Source: Pseudomonas putida
Lineage (GTDB): Bacteria > Pseudomonadota > Gammaproteobacteria > Pseudomonadales > Pseudomonadaceae
NCBI RefSeq assembly: GCF_001941965.1
Contig: NZ_MKZO01000073.1
Location: 62,001-126,000 of the forward strand
DNA: 64,000 nucleotides
Direction: 5' to 3'
In this document: positions 1 through 9,476 of the stretch, one piece after another
How the letters are laid out: every line of letters begins with the position of its first letter
Numbering within the stretch: the first letter of the stretch is position 1
The notes under the pieces: generated by a model
What the model saw: only the letters and a program-made list of their open reading frames with translations
Databases searched by the model: none
Told to the model about the DNA's origin: nothing
Position numbers and translations under genes: made by a program

Positions 1-1
1 C

Positions 2-3000
2 ACCCTGGTGCTAGGCAATGACAGCGCCCTGGGCCAAGGTGCTCTGACCACCGCGGCCGGCACCACCCTGGACAGCAACCAGGCCGTGTCGATCGTCAAC
101 GACGTTACCGTGAACGGTGCGCTCAACCTGGCCGGCAGCAACGACCTGACCCTCAACGGCGTGGTCGGCGGCAATGGCAGCCTGGTCAAGAACGGCAACG
201 GCTTCCTGACCCTGAACAACGTCAACACCTTCCTTGGTGGTCTCAACCTGAATGCCGGTCGCCTGATCCTGGGCGCCAACGGAGCACTGGGCGCTGGCGC
301 CCTGACCGCTGCCAACGGCACCTCGCTGGACAACTCCAGCGCGCTGACCCTGGGCAACACCGTCAACCTGGCCGGCAACCTGCTGCTCGTCGGCAACAAC
401 GACCTGACCCTGAACGGTCCGGTCAACGGTGTCGGCAGTCTGACCAAGCAAGGCATCAGCACCCTGACCCTGAACGCCGTCAACGCCTTCACCGGCGGCA
501 CGAACCTGGCGGCCGGCAAGCTGAAACTGGGCAATGCCGCCGCGTTGGGCAGCGGCGCCCTGACCGTGAGTGGTGCGTCCGAGCTGGACACCAGCAGCGC
601 CATGAGCCTGGCCAACAACATGCTGCTGAACGCCGCCCTGACCCTCGACGGCACGACCGACCTGGCGCTGGATGGTGCGATTTCCGGCGGCGGTAGCCTG
701 ATCAAGAACGGTCTGGGCAACCTGACCCTGAATGGCGTCAACGGCTTCGGCGGCGGCCTGACCCTGAACAGCGGCAACCTGACCCTGGGCAATGCGGGTG
801 CGCTGGGTACTGGCCAACTGCGCGTTACCAGCAACTCGCGGCTGAGCAACACCAGCGCCATGGTGCTGGGCAACGATGTGGATATCAGCGGTACCCTGGC
901 GATCGCCGGCAACAGCGACCTGACCCTGAACGGCGTACTCAGCGGCGTCGGCACCCTGGACAAGAACGGCCTGGCCACCCTGACCCTGGGCGGTACCAAC
1001 ACCTTCACCGGTATCTTCAACGTCCTGGCCGGTACCCTGAGAACCACCAGCAGCGGCGCCCTGGGCAACCCGACGCAGCTCAATGTCAGCAGCGGTGCCA
1101 ACCTCGACCTGGGCGGCAACCTGGCGCTGACCAACCTGACGGGCAGCGGTGGCGTGGACGTCGACAGCGGCGTCACCCTGGCGGTTGCCGGCGGCACCTT
1201 CGACGGTGGACTGAGCGGTACCGGCAACCTGAACAAGGTCGGCAACACCACCCTGACCCTGACCGGCACCAACACCATCACCGGTGCCACCACCGTCAGC
1301 GGCGGCAACCTGGTGGTTGATGGCAGCCTGGCGAGCAACACCGTCAGCGTCGGCGCCAACACCGGCCTGTCCGGTACCGGCGACCTTGCCGGCGCCGTCA
1401 CCGTGGCCAGCGGCGGCAACCTGAACCTGCAAACCGGCAATACCCTGAACGTCGGTTCGCTGGTGCTGGACAGCGGTTCCAACCTCAATACCAACCTGGG
1501 CGTGGCGCTTTCGGGCGATCCTTCGCTGCTGAGCGTGGCTGGCGACCTGACCCTGGGCGGCAACCTCAATGTGAGCGACGGCGGCGGTTTCGGCCGCGGT
1601 GTCTATCGCCTGGCCTACTACGCCGGCAACCTGGTCAACAACGGCCTGGTCATCAACTCCCTGCCGGGCACTGTCGATCCGAGCAACGTCGTGTTGCAGA
1701 CCTCGGTCAGCAACCAGGTCAACCTGGTGGTGGGTGGTACCGACACCGTCTTGTTCTGGGACGGCAACCAGACTTCGGGCAACGGCGCCGTGGATGGTGG
1801 CTTCGGTGTCTGGGATAGCACCAACACCAACTGGACCAGCAGCGACGGCAGCATCAACCAGGCCTGGAATAACACCTTCGCGGTGTTCCAGGGCACTGGC
1901 GGCACCATCACCGTCAACGGCTCGCACGCCATCACCGGCCTGCAGTTCATGGACAACGGCTACACCCTCAACGGTGGTATCGGTGGCGAGCTGCTCCTTG
2001 GCACCAGCGCCGACATCCTGCGGGTCGATACCGGCGTGACCGGAACCCTGGGCCTGGCGGTCAATGGCACCGGGACCCTGAACAAAGAGGGGAACGGCAC
2101 CCTGGTGCTCAACGGCGCCAATGGCTACACCGGCGGTACCGTCCTCAACGGCGGCACCCTCGTGGTGGGCAACGACGGCGCACTGGGCACGGGCGACCTG
2201 ACCGCTGCAGCCGGCACCACCCTGGACAGCAACAGCGCGGTCACCCTGGCCAACAATGCCGTGCTCAATGGCGGCCTGACCGTCGCTGGCAGCAACGCCC
2301 TGACCCTGAATGGCGTGGTCAGCGGTGCCGGCAGCCTGACCAAGGCCGGCAATGCCAACCTGACCCTGAACGGCGTCAACACTTACACCGGCGGCACCGT
2401 GCTCAACGGCGGCAGCGTGACCCTGGGCAACAACGGCGCCCTGAGCAGCGGCACGGTCAGCGTCACCGGCGCCTCGCTGCTGGACAGCACCGGCGCCCTG
2501 CAACTGGCCAACGCCCTCAACCTGACCTCGCAACTGACCCTGGCCGGCAGCCAGGACACCACCCTGAGTGGTGTCGTCTCCGGCACCGGCAGCCTGGTCA
2601 AGAACGGCAACGGTTCGCTGCTGCTGAGCGGCGCCAACACCTACAGCGGCGGCACCACCATCAACGCGGGTAGCGTCACCGGTGATACCACCAGCCTGCA
2701 GGGCGCCATCCTCAACAACGGCGCGCTGACCTTCGCGCAGAACGCCGACGGCACCTACAGCGGCGCCCTGACCGGCGCGGGCACCCTGACCAAGTCCGGT
2801 ACCGGCCAACTGTTGCTTACCGGCAACAGCGGCTTTACCGGCAACACCCTGGTCAGCTCGGGCAGCCTGGTCAACAACGGCACCCTGGCCAGCGCCAACG
2901 TGCAGGTCGCCAGCGGCGCCAGCCTCGGTGGCAGCGGCACCTACAGCGGTACCGTGACCATCGCCGACGGGGCCAACCTGAACGCCGGCACTGCGACCGC

Positions 3001-5473
3001 ACCGCTGAGCGTGGGCAACCTCAACCTGTCCTCGGGCAGCAACCTGAACTTCGCCCTCGGCGCGCCAGGCGGTTCCACCACCGTGGTTTCGGTGGCAGGC
3101 AACCTGGTTCTGGATGGCACGCTGAACATCAGCAACGCCGGCGGCTTCGGCCAGGGGGTGTACCAGCTATTCAGCTACGGCGGCAGTGTCACCGACAACG
3201 GCCTGGTCTACGGCAGCCTGCCAACCGGTACCACGCTGGCGGACCTGACCCTGCAGACCGCCATCGCCAACCAGATCAACCTGGTGGTGGGTAGCGACCT
3301 GCTGTTCTGGAACGGCAGCAAGACCACCGGCGACGGCACCATCAGCGGCGGCACCGGCACCTGGGCCAGCGGCACCACCAACTGGACCAACACCGCCGGT
3401 ACCGGCAGCAATGCCTGGAACAACACCTTCGCCGTGTTCGGCGGTGATTCCGGTACTGTCACCGTGGCCGGCAAGCAGTCCTTCACCGGCCTGCAGTTCC
3501 TCACTGATGGCTATACCGTGCAAGCAGGCACCGGTGGCGAGCTGGAGGCGGTCAACTCCGCCAGCGGTGACCTCGCGGCGGTCCGCGTCGGCACCGGTAC
3601 CGCAGTCATCTCGGCGCCGCTGGTCGGCACCGGCGGCATCGAGAAACTGGATGCCGGCACCCTGTACCTCACCGGCGCCAACACCTACACCGGCGGCACC
3701 ACCGTCAGTGGCGGCACGCTGATGGGCAACACCACCAGCCTGCGCGGCAGCATCACCAACAACGCCAACCTGGTGTTCGCACAAGGCACCAATGGGCAGT
3801 TCAGCGGCATCCTCAGCGGCACCGGCACCATCAGCAAGCAAGGTACTGGTGACCTGCTGATCGTTGGCAGCCAGCCGTTCAATGGCGCCTTCAGTGTCGA
3901 CCAGGGCAGCGTGACCGTCGGCAACGCGGCCAACCCGGGTACGGTGTTCGGCGCCCAGGTCACCGTCGGCAGCGATGGCAGCCTGGCCGGCACCGGCAGC
4001 GTCGGTTCGCTGGTCAACAACGGCACCGTGGTCACCGGCCTGGATGGCGGCAACCTCTCTGTAGCCGGCAACTTCAGCAACGCCGGGACCCTGGCCATCA
4101 GCCTGGCCCCAAGCCTGACCAACTACCTCAACGTAGGCGGCACGGCGAACCTGGGCGGCACGCTGAACGTGGTCAACCTCGGCTCGTACACCGGCGACAG
4201 CCAGTACACCCTGGTCACGGCCACCGGTGGCGTCACCGGCACCTTCGCCAGCAATAACCTGGAGAGCCTGACGTTCCTCGACACCACGCTGAACTACGGC
4301 GCCAACAACGTGACCCTGGATGTGGCACGCAACGGCACCTCGTTCGCCAGCGTGGCGCAGACCGACAACCAGCGTGCGGTGGCGAATGCCCTGGACAGCG
4401 CCTCGGCGCCGGCCAGCTTGCGCAACACCATCATCAGCTCCACGGCCAGCAGTGCTGCGGCGGCCTTCGAAAGCCTGTCCGGCGAGATCTATGCCAGCAC
4501 CGCGACCGTGCTGATCGAGGACTCGCGCTACGTCCGTGACGCGGTCAACGACCGTATGCGTGATGCCGGTTGCAGCGACGACCAGGACCCACGCCGTGCC
4601 CTGACGCCTAACAGCAACCAGCAGACCACCGGTCGCGGTTGCAGTGGCGAAGGGGTGGGCTGGATCCGTGCCGTGGGCGGCTGGGGTGATTTCGACGGCG
4701 GCCACAACGCGGCCAACGTCAAGCGTGACCTGTCCGGCTTCCTGATCGGTTTCGACAACCACCTCAACGACCAGGTGCGTGCCGGTATCGCTGCCGGTTA
4801 CACCAACAGCAGCATCAGTGCCAAGGGTAAGCCGCAGGACGCCTCGGTGGACAGCTACCACCTGGCGGCCTACATGAGCTACCAGATGGACGCCTTCGCC
4901 GCACGGATGGGCGCCGGCTACACCTGGCACGACATCGACAGCAAGCGCTACGTCGAGGCCGGCAGCTACAACGAACGCCTGAAGTCCAGCTACAAGGCGC
5001 GTACCGCGCAGGTGTTCGGCGAAGTGGGTTATGCCATCGACGCGGGCGGCGTGGCGCTGGAGCCGTTCGCTGGCCTGGCCTACGTCAACTACGACAGTGA
5101 TAAGGCCCGCGAGAAAGGCGGGGCAGGGCGTCTGGAGGCTGATACCCAGCAGGACAACGTGTTCTCCACCGTCGGTCTGCGTGCTGGCAAATCGTTCAAG
5201 CTGGACAACGGCAGCACCCTGACCCCGCGTGGCAGCATCGGCTGGCGGCATGCCTTCGGCGACACCAAGCCGGATGCGGACCTGCGCTTCATCGAAGGCG
5301 GTGCCGGGTTCAGCAACTCCGGTGTACCGATCGCCAAGGATGCGGCGGTGATCGAGGCCGGTCTGGACCTGAGCGTCGGGGCTGCCGGCAAGGTGGGCGT
5401 GGGTTACTCCGGCCAGTTGGCCAGAGAGAACCGCGACAACGCGGTGACCCTGAACTTCAGCATGGAGTTCTGA
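2..5473 (+). CDS. Giant autotransporter adhesin with PATR repeats, 5'-truncated by the window edge
   Basis: The frame is open from base 2, so the true start and signal peptide lie upstream. About 1820 residues are visible. Most of this is a passenger made of roughly 80-residue glycine/asparagine-rich units of the autotransporter-associated beta-strand (PATR) type, with recurring phrases such as 'LTLNGV', 'GSLVKNGNG' and 'NTYTGGT'. Two long modules about 517 residues apart repeat the order 'GGFGxGVY', 'LFWxG', 'NNTFAVF', 'GLQF'. The last ~275 residues, from about base 4640, look like a type V secretion beta-barrel and end in a terminal Phe (NFSMEF), the usual outer-membrane assembly signal. 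The expected role is surface display of a beta-helical adhesin. The ligand is unknown. No protease catalytic motif was noticed. Confidence 0.9.
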   Translation, partial: TLVLGNDSALGQGALTTAAGTTLDSNQAVSIVNDVTVNGALNLAGSNDLTLNGVVGGNGSLVKNGNGFLTLNNVNTFLGGLNLNAGRLILGANGALGAGALTAANGTSLDNSSALTLGNTVNLAGNLLLVGNNDLTLNGPVNGVGSLTKQGISTLTLNAVNAFTGGTNLAAGKLKLGNAAALGSGALTVSGASELDTSSAMSLANNMLLNAALTLDGTTDLALDGAISGGGSLIKNGLGNLTLNGVNGFGGGLTLNSGNLTLGNAGALGTGQLRVTSNSRLSNTSAMVLGNDVDISGTLAIAGNSDLTLNGVLSGVGTLDKNGLATLTLGGTNTFTGIFNVLAGTLRTTSSGALGNPTQLNVSSGANLDLGGNLALTNLTGSGGVDVDSGVTLAVAGGTFDGGLSGTGNLNKVGNTTLTLTGTNTITGATTVSGGNLVVDGSLASNTVSVGANTGLSGTGDLAGAVTVASGGNLNLQTGNTLNVGSLVLDSGSNLNTNLGVALSGDPSLLSVAGDLTLGGNLNVSDGGGFGRGVYRLAYYAGNLVNNGLVINSLPGTVDPSNVVLQTSVSNQVNLVVGGTDTVLFWDGNQTSGNGAVDGGFGVWDSTNTNWTSSDGSINQAWNNTFAVFQGTGGTITVNGSHAITGLQFMDNGYTLNGGIGGELLLGTSADILRVDTGVTGTLGLAVNGTGTLNKEGNGTLVLNGANGYTGGTVLNGGTLVVGNDGALGTGDLTAAAGTTLDSNSAVTLANNAVLNGGLTVAGSNALTLNGVVSGAGSLTKAGNANLTLNGVNTYTGGTVLNGGSVTLGNNGALSSGTVSVTGASLLDSTGALQLANALNLTSQLTLAGSQDTTLSGVVSGTGSLVKNGNGSLLLSGANTYSGGTTINAGSVTGDTTSLQGAILNNGALTFAQNADGTYSGALTGAGTLTKSGTGQLLLTGNSGFTGNTLVSSGSLVNNGTLASANVQVASGASLGGSGTYSGTVTIADGANLNAGTATAPLSVGNLNLSSGSNLNFALGAPGGSTTVVSVAGNLVLDGTLNISNAGGFGQGVYQLFSYGGSVTDNGLVYGSLPTGTTLADLTLQTAIANQINLVVGSDLLFWNGSKTTGDGTISGGTGTWASGTTNWTNTAGTGSNAWNNTFAVFGGDSGTVTVAGKQSFTGLQFLTDGYTVQAGTGGELEAVNSASGDLAAVRVGTGTAVISAPLVGTGGIEKLDAGTLYLTGANTYTGGTTVSGGTLMGNTTSLRGSITNNANLVFAQGTNGQFSGILSGTGTISKQGTGDLLIVGSQPFNGAFSVDQGSVTVGNAANPGTVFGAQVTVGSDGSLAGTGSVGSLVNNGTVVTGLDGGNLSVAGNFSNAGTLAISLAPSLTNYLNVGGTANLGGTLNVVNLGSYTGDSQYTLVTATGGVTGTFASNNLESLTFLDTTLNYGANNVTLDVARNGTSFASVAQTDNQRAVANALDSASAPASLRNTIISSTASSAAAAFESLSGEIYASTATVLIEDSRYVRDAVNDRMRDAGCSDDQDPRRALTPNSNQQTTGRGCSGEGVGWIRAVGGWGDFDGGHNAANVKRDLSGFLIGFDNHLNDQVRAGIAAGYTNSSISAKGKPQDASVDSYHLAAYMSYQMDAFAARMGAGYTWHDIDSKRYVEAGSYNERLKSSYKARTAQVFGEVGYAIDAGGVALEPFAGLAYVNYDSDKAREKGGAGRLEADTQQDNVFSTVGLRAGKSFKLDNGSTLTPRGSIGWRHAFGDTKPDADLRFIEGGAGFSNSGVPIAKDAAVIEAGLDLSVGAAGKVGVGYSGQLARENRDNAVTLNFSMEF

Positions 5474-5517
5474 TCCATCCACCCCGCCCGGGAGCGATGT
5501 TTTCTCGGGCGAAGTGG

Positions 5518-5576
5518 CTAAACCCCGGACAAAAAGAAATCCGCTTGGTGCGGATTTCTTTTTGTCCGGGGTTTAG
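5518..5576. terminator. Bidirectional rho-independent terminator (27-bp perfect inverted repeat)
   Basis: Arms 5518-5544 and 5550-5576 are exact reverse complements around a 5-nt loop (ttggt). The stem holds an A-run on the left and a T-run on the right. It lies between the ends of two convergent genes, the autotransporter (+) and the acyltransferase (-), so it probably stops transcription from both sides. Confidence 0.85.
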
Positions 5577-5580
5577 TCGT

Positions 5581-6687
5581 TCAGCCCGTGGTGGACGCCT
5601 TATCGGCCGTGCCGTGCCTGCGCAATCTTGCGAGCAGACGCAGGGTCAGCTGCTTCGCTGGGCTTTCGAAGTAATTGAATATCAGCGCGCTGAGGGCCAA
5701 GGATATGCAGAAATAAAACAGACTGTAGTTGATATCATCTACCAGGGTTTGCGGAACTTCGGATTTGAAACGAATAAACTGACCGATCATGATCGAACTT
5801 TGATGGACCAGATAGAAGGCGAAGCTGGCCTTGCCAAGGTAAATCAGCGGACGGGTACTGATCGCCCGGGCCAGCGCGCCATTCTGGTACGCAAATGCAA
5901 AGATGATCAGCGCCAGCGGGCCGAGGTAGTAAAGGTCGAAACGATGGGCTGCGCTGACGCCGGGCGATAGCGCGATGAAAGCTGCCAACAATGCCAGCGA
6001 CAGCGCCTGCAGGGCCGTTGCCTGGCCAGTCGACAGCGGCTTCAGCCCGTTGAACAGACGGTACAGAAGAATGCCCGCGAGAAAATCAGCCAGGCGCAGC
6101 GGCGCAAAGATGTACATGGTGAAGTGGTGAAGATGCTCGGGGAGTACTTCGGCAAGTCCCAGTTTACCGAGGATTACCACGCCCGCGACGAGCACCAGGA
6201 CGCGGCTGCGCAACAATGTGAAGAGGGGGAACAGCAAGTAGAAGAACATCTCCACCGACAGACTCCAGGTTGGAGCGTTGAAGGAGAAGTAAGTCTTGGC
6301 TTCGGGGGAGAAGGCCTGGGTCAGGGTTACGTTGAACAGCAGGTTTACGAAATAGGCCAGGGTTCCGTCCGGCTCCGGGCGGATCAGGAACATGACATAC
6401 AGTACGAGAACCAGAATATGCGCAGGATAGATCCTGGCGATACGTGAGGAAAGATAGCCGGCGTAGTTCGAACGGTTGATCTTCTGTCCAGCATGGGCGT
6501 AGGAAAGTATGAATCCGGATAATGCAAAAAAGAAGGTAACGCCCATGTATCCTTCATATAAAACATTGCTGTAGAGTGTCGATACTCCCGCGTTTGGGGT
6601 TGTTTTCAGAAAGTGCAGATGACTGAAAAATACAAATAGCGCGGCAAAGAATCGCAGCGACGTCAGAGCAGGTAATGGCGCTCGCAT
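5581..6687 (-). CDS. Acyltransferase 3 family membrane protein (OafA/YrhL-like)
   Basis: This is a predicted polytopic inner-membrane acyltransferase of about 368 residues. The N-terminus 'LPALTSLRFFAALFVFFSHL' is the classic first helix of the family with its conserved His, and the next loop reads 'GYMGVTFFFALSGFILSY'. 'NAPTWSLSVEMFFYLLFPL' in the middle is another family hallmark. Such enzymes O-acylate surface sugars, and the acceptor here cannot be inferred. I chose the ATG at 6687 because it matches the usual family N-terminus. An in-frame ATG at 6729 would add 14 residues, and neither has a strong ribosome binding site. The base composition is visibly more A/T-rich than its neighbours, which suggests acquisition. 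Confidence 0.85.
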   Translation of the reverse strand: MRAPLPALTSLRFFAALFVFFSHLHFLKTTPNAGVSTLYSNVLYEGYMGVTFFFALSGFILSYAHAGQKINRSNYAGYLSSRIARIYPAHILVLVLYVMFLIRPEPDGTLAYFVNLLFNVTLTQAFSPEAKTYFSFNAPTWSLSVEMFFYLLFPLFTLLRSRVLVLVAGVVILGKLGLAEVLPEHLHHFTMYIFAPLRLADFLAGILLYRLFNGLKPLSTGQATALQALSLALLAAFIALSPGVSAAHRFDLYYLGPLALIIFAFAYQNGALARAISTRPLIYLGKASFAFYLVHQSSIMIGQFIRFKSEVPQTLVDDINYSLFYFCISLALSALIFNYFESPAKQLTLRLLARLRRHGTADKASTTG

Positions 6688-6818
6688 AGATGGACTCTGG
6701 AAGGTCTGGAAAGGAAAACATGGCAGCATACTTCAGGGTGCTGCTTCTCACAATGCATGTCGAGATTCTGGCGTCGCCTGTGTTGTTGCCGCGAGTTTCC
6801 AGGCAAAGAGGTCGCTAA

Positions 6819-7382
6819 ATGGCGCGCTTGTACGTAACGCTCTCCCTGCTCCTTTATCTCCTGGCCCTGTGCCTCGACGCCGTGAACCTCAGCGGCGGCA
6901 ATGTCGTGACTGCCCAGCAGGCGCTGTTCCAGGGACCCTGGGGCGTGGTCCTCGGCCTGTTCGGCTGGTTCGCCAATCCCCTGTTCGGTCTCGCCCTGCT
7001 GCTGCGTCGACGACTGCGCTGGCTGGCGCTGTTCCTCGGGGTCTGGGCCCTCTACCTGGCAGTCATGAGCTACGGCATCGAGCGCCTGCCGGACAACATC
7101 AACTACAGCTTCCATGACGTGATCGGCTTTGCTCCGGGCTATTACCTCTGGGCCCTGGCCATGGCCGCCTTCTGCATCGGCCAGGCCTGGTGGTGCAGCC
7201 GCGGGCGCAATGCCGAGGTGCCGCGCTGGAGCCTGCCGGAAGGCGCGCTGGCGTTGTTGCTGCTGGTGGTGATGGTGATCGGCCTGCGCGATGAAAACCT
7301 GCGCTTCGATCTCGACAAGCTGTTCGACATGCCGCCGTCGGTCTGGGAGATGCCGCCTCCAGCCCGGGACGAGTCGATCTGA
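6819..7382 (+). CDS. Hypothetical membrane protein
   Basis: The product has 187 residues with about five hydrophobic segments: a start 'LYVTLSLLLYLLALCLDAVNL', others near residues 40-60, 68-85 and 107-125, and one near 145-160. The C-terminus is short and acidic. I do not recognise the family. Its stop overlaps the start of the nucleotidyltransferase-like gene (TGATG), so the two are probably translated together from one message. Function unknown. Confidence 0.75.
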   Translation: MARLYVTLSLLLYLLALCLDAVNLSGGNVVTAQQALFQGPWGVVLGLFGWFANPLFGLALLLRRRLRWLALFLGVWALYLAVMSYGIERLPDNINYSFHDVIGFAPGYYLWALAMAAFCIGQAWWCSRGRNAEVPRWSLPEGALALLLLVVMVIGLRDENLRFDLDKLFDMPPSVWEMPPPARDESI

Positions 7383-7942
7383 TGAGCCAGCTCACTGCCC
7401 AGGCCCTGATCGCGATGGCCATGAAGAACCCGCTCAATGCCCGGCTGATGGACATCTTGGTCGGTATGGAGTTGCCGCAGTGCATGCTCACCGCCGGCTG
7501 CCTGTTCCAGGCGCTGTGGAACCTGCGCATCGGGCGCGAGCCGGGCTGGGGGGTGAAGGATTATGACGTCATCTACTTCGACCACGACCTCTCATGGGAG
7601 GCCGAAGACCGGGTGATCCAGCGGGTCCGCGCGGCCTGTGGGTACTTTGCCGACAAGGTCGAGGTGCGCAACCAGGCGCGGGTGCATCTGTGGTACGAGG
7701 AGAAGTTCGGCGTGCCCTATGCGCCGCTGCGCAAGGTGACCGATGGCATTGATCGCTATCTGGTGCGTTCGACCTGCGTGGGCCTTGATGTGCGCAGCGG
7801 CGAGCTGTACAGCACCTGGGGGCTGGAGGATCTGCAGCACGGGGTGCTGCGCAGCAATCCGCTGAATGACCTGCCGGAGATGTTCCGGCGCAAGGCCGAG
7901 AGTTATCGTGAGCGCTGGGATTGGTTAAGGATCGAGGAGTGA
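7382..7942 (+). CDS. Nucleotidyltransferase-family protein (NTP_transf_6 / DUF925-like)
   Basis: The product has 186 residues. It has the pattern of small predicted nucleotidyltransferases: 'LTAGCLFQALWN' early, then 'VKDYDVIYFDHDLSWEAED' with an Asp pair suited to metal binding, 'QARVHLWYEEKFG', and a C-terminal 'GLEDLQHGVLRSNP'. The substrate of this family is not established. The start ATG overlaps the upstream membrane-protein stop by one base, which indicates an operon. A REP pair follows the stop. Confidence 0.8.
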   Translation: MSQLTAQALIAMAMKNPLNARLMDILVGMELPQCMLTAGCLFQALWNLRIGREPGWGVKDYDVIYFDHDLSWEAEDRVIQRVRAACGYFADKVEVRNQARVHLWYEEKFGVPYAPLRKVTDGIDRYLVRSTCVGLDVRSGELYSTWGLEDLQHGVLRSNPLNDLPEMFRRKAESYRERWDWLRIEE

Positions 7943-7954
7943 GGGTGTTCTTTC

Positions 7955-8037
7955 GGGCCTCATCGCTGGCAAGCCAGCTCCCACAGGTCTCGCGTGCACC
8001 GCTGAACCTGTGGGAGCTGGCTTGCCAGCGATAGGGC
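7955..8037. repeat. REP pair (BIME)
   Basis: Two inverted REP cores, 7962-7986 and 8008-8032, are exact reverse complements (core GCTGGCAAGCCAGCTCCCAC), with short outer arms 'gggcc' / 'gggcc'. The element separates the convergent 7382-7942 gene and the hopJ-like gene. It is almost identical, including its loop, to the element at 17476-17562. Confidence 0.9.
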
Positions 8038-8057
8038 CATCAGCTACATCACCAGCC

Positions 8058-8399
8058 TCAAGCCTTGCGCTTGAGCGGCTCACCCTCGAACTTCACCCCG
8101 GCCAGACCATGGGCGATCAGGGCGCGGATATTGCCGTGGTCGCTGCCTTCCGGCGTGGCGATTACCGAGCGGTAATGCTCGCCGAACGCCAGCAGTGCTT
8201 CCTGGTCGCTCAGGTCTTCCAGCAGGGCCAGGCCCAGGGTCTTGCACGAGCCTTCGTTCTGCCCGGCATTGCTCAGCAGGCCGCCATTGTCGAAGGCAGT
8301 CTGCTGGTAGTCGTAGTGCTCGGCAACGAACGCCAGGGTGTCGGCGAACAGGTGCTCGCCGCTGCTCAGGCTGGCACGCAGTTGAATCAGGTCAGTCAT
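8058..8399 (-). CDS. HopJ-family protein
   Basis: The 113-residue product matches the HopJ (type III effector-like) family throughout: 'FADTLAFVAEHYDY', 'AGQNEGSCKTLGLALLE', 'EALLAFGEHYRSV', 'GSDHGNIRALIAHGLAGV'. The family is widespread in non-pathogenic Pseudomonas, so the effector name should not be taken as evidence of secretion. The open frame extends upstream, but the ATG at 8399 gives the usual N-terminus (MTDLIQLRASL). It overlaps the 3' end of the DUF1244 gene by 8 bases, which implies translational coupling. Confidence 0.85.
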   Translation of the reverse strand: MTDLIQLRASLSSGEHLFADTLAFVAEHYDYQQTAFDNGGLLSNAGQNEGSCKTLGLALLEDLSDQEALLAFGEHYRSVIATPEGSDHGNIRALIAHGLAGVKFEGEPLKRKA

Positions 8400-8688
8400 G
8401 GGTTTTTCCTTTGGCGAACGCGGCTTGCTGCTCGGCGCTGGCTTCTTTCTGGTATTGGCTTTTCCACTGGGCATAAGGCATGCCGTAGACCACCTCGCGG
8501 GCGTCATCCAGGCTTACCTCGATCTGGCGTTCGTCCGCCGCCGCCTTGTACCACTTGGACAGGCAGTTGCGGCAGAAGCCGGAAAGGTTCATCAGGTCGA
8601 TGTTCTGCACGTCGGTCCGCTCGCGCAGGTGGCCGACCAGGCGACGGAAGGCCGCCGCTTCGAGTTCGAGTTGTTCTTGCGGGGTCAT
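8392..8688 (-). CDS. DUF1244 domain protein
   Basis: This is a 98-residue cytosolic protein with the DUF1244 signature 'NLSGFCRNCLSKWY' (Cys pair) followed by 'AREVVYGMPYAQWKSQYQ'. The biochemical function is unknown. It sits between folM and the hopJ-like gene, all on the minus strand with overlaps or very short gaps, so the three are probably one operon. Confidence 0.85.
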   Translation of the reverse strand: MTPQEQLELEAAAFRRLVGHLRERTDVQNIDLMNLSGFCRNCLSKWYKAAADERQIEVSLDDAREVVYGMPYAQWKSQYQKEASAEQQAAFAKGKTHD

Positions 8689-8701
8689 GGCGTTCTCGTT
8701 A

Positions 8702-9394
8702 TCAGGCGATTCGGTTCTTCAGGTGGCGGCCACCGTTGATGACCACGTTGCTGCCGGTGCTGTACTGGCTTTCGAGCAGGAACAGCACCGCGTCGAGCAG
8801 CGGCTGGGCGCCGGGTTCGAACTCCAGCAGGGCCTTCTTCAGGGTCTGCTGGCGGTACTGTTCGTCGCCGCCTTCCTTGAGGATCAGCAACCCCGGGAGG
8901 ATGCCGTTGACCCGCACCGACGGCGCGTACTTCTCGGCGAACGACAGCACCATGTTCTGCAGCGCGGCCTTGGTCGCGGCGTAGCCGATATGGCTCTTGC
9001 TGCCGCGGGACGAGGTTTCGTCGCAGATATGGATGATGTCCGACTTGTCCAGCTTCAGCAGTTGCTCGCCCAGGGCCAGGTTCAAGTGGTAGGGCGCCTC
9101 GACGTGCAGCTTGAACATCGTGTTCAGGTTGTCGAGGTCATCGTCCAGCCACAGCGAGGCGTTGTGGACGATGGCGCGCAGGCCGTCGTAGTGCGTGCGC
9201 AGGTGATCAATCAGCGCTTCGCGGTCGCGTTCGCTGCACAGGTCGGCCTGGAACGGGATGATGTTCGGGTGCGCCGGGGTGGTGATCTTGCTGCGGCTGG
9301 CGCTGACCACCGTGTGGCCGGCCTGCGCCAGTCGCGTGGCCAGCGCCAGCCCGACTCGCTGGCTGCCACCGGTAACTAGGATTGGGCTGTTCAT
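8702..9394 (-). CDS. folM: Dihydromonapterin reductase FolM (SDR)
   Basis: This is a 230-residue short-chain dehydrogenase. It has an N-terminal nucleotide-binding motif 'LVTGGSQRVGLALA', the 'HNAS' motif, and a catalytic pair in 'GYAATKAAL' (Tyr, Lys). Residues 'VRNGILPG'-like and the C-terminal 'VVINGGRHL' fit FolM, which reduces dihydromonapterin to tetrahydromonapterin, the cofactor of phenylalanine hydroxylase. In Pseudomonas, folM lies near the flavodoxin and cid genes, as here. In P. putida, pterin genes are reported among targets of light-responsive LitR-type regulators, which fits the MerR/LOV genes nearby. Confidence 0.85.
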   Translation of the reverse strand: MNSPILVTGGSQRVGLALATRLAQAGHTVVSASRSKITTPAHPNIIPFQADLCSERDREALIDHLRTHYDGLRAIVHNASLWLDDDLDNLNTMFKLHVEAPYHLNLALGEQLLKLDKSDIIHICDETSSRGSKSHIGYAATKAALQNMVLSFAEKYAPSVRVNGILPGLLILKEGGDEQYRQQTLKKALLEFEPGAQPLLDAVLFLLESQYSTGSNVVINGGRHLKNRIA

Positions 9395-9476
9395 ATGCGG
9401 GGACGATCAACTTTTTCAGGTTCGCGGTCAGTTGCCAGCATACCCGAACTCGCCCGCGTTGGCCGCCCCCGGCCGG

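Noticed and set aside
11..2809. Long minus-strand open frame (932 codons) opposite the autotransporter
   Set aside because: It is a mirror of a low-complexity, high-GC repeat gene. The product is a monotonous Gly/Ala/Gln/Val string with no domain, and the + strand has a full autotransporter.
3167..5482. Minus-strand open frame of 771 codons opposite the autotransporter 3' end
   Set aside because: Same reason. It overlaps the beta-barrel, which is clearly coding on the other strand.
8058..8399. Type III secreted effector
   Set aside because: The HopJ-family name suggests it, but there is no type III secretion gene or hrp-box in view, and the family is common in non-pathogenic Pseudomonas.
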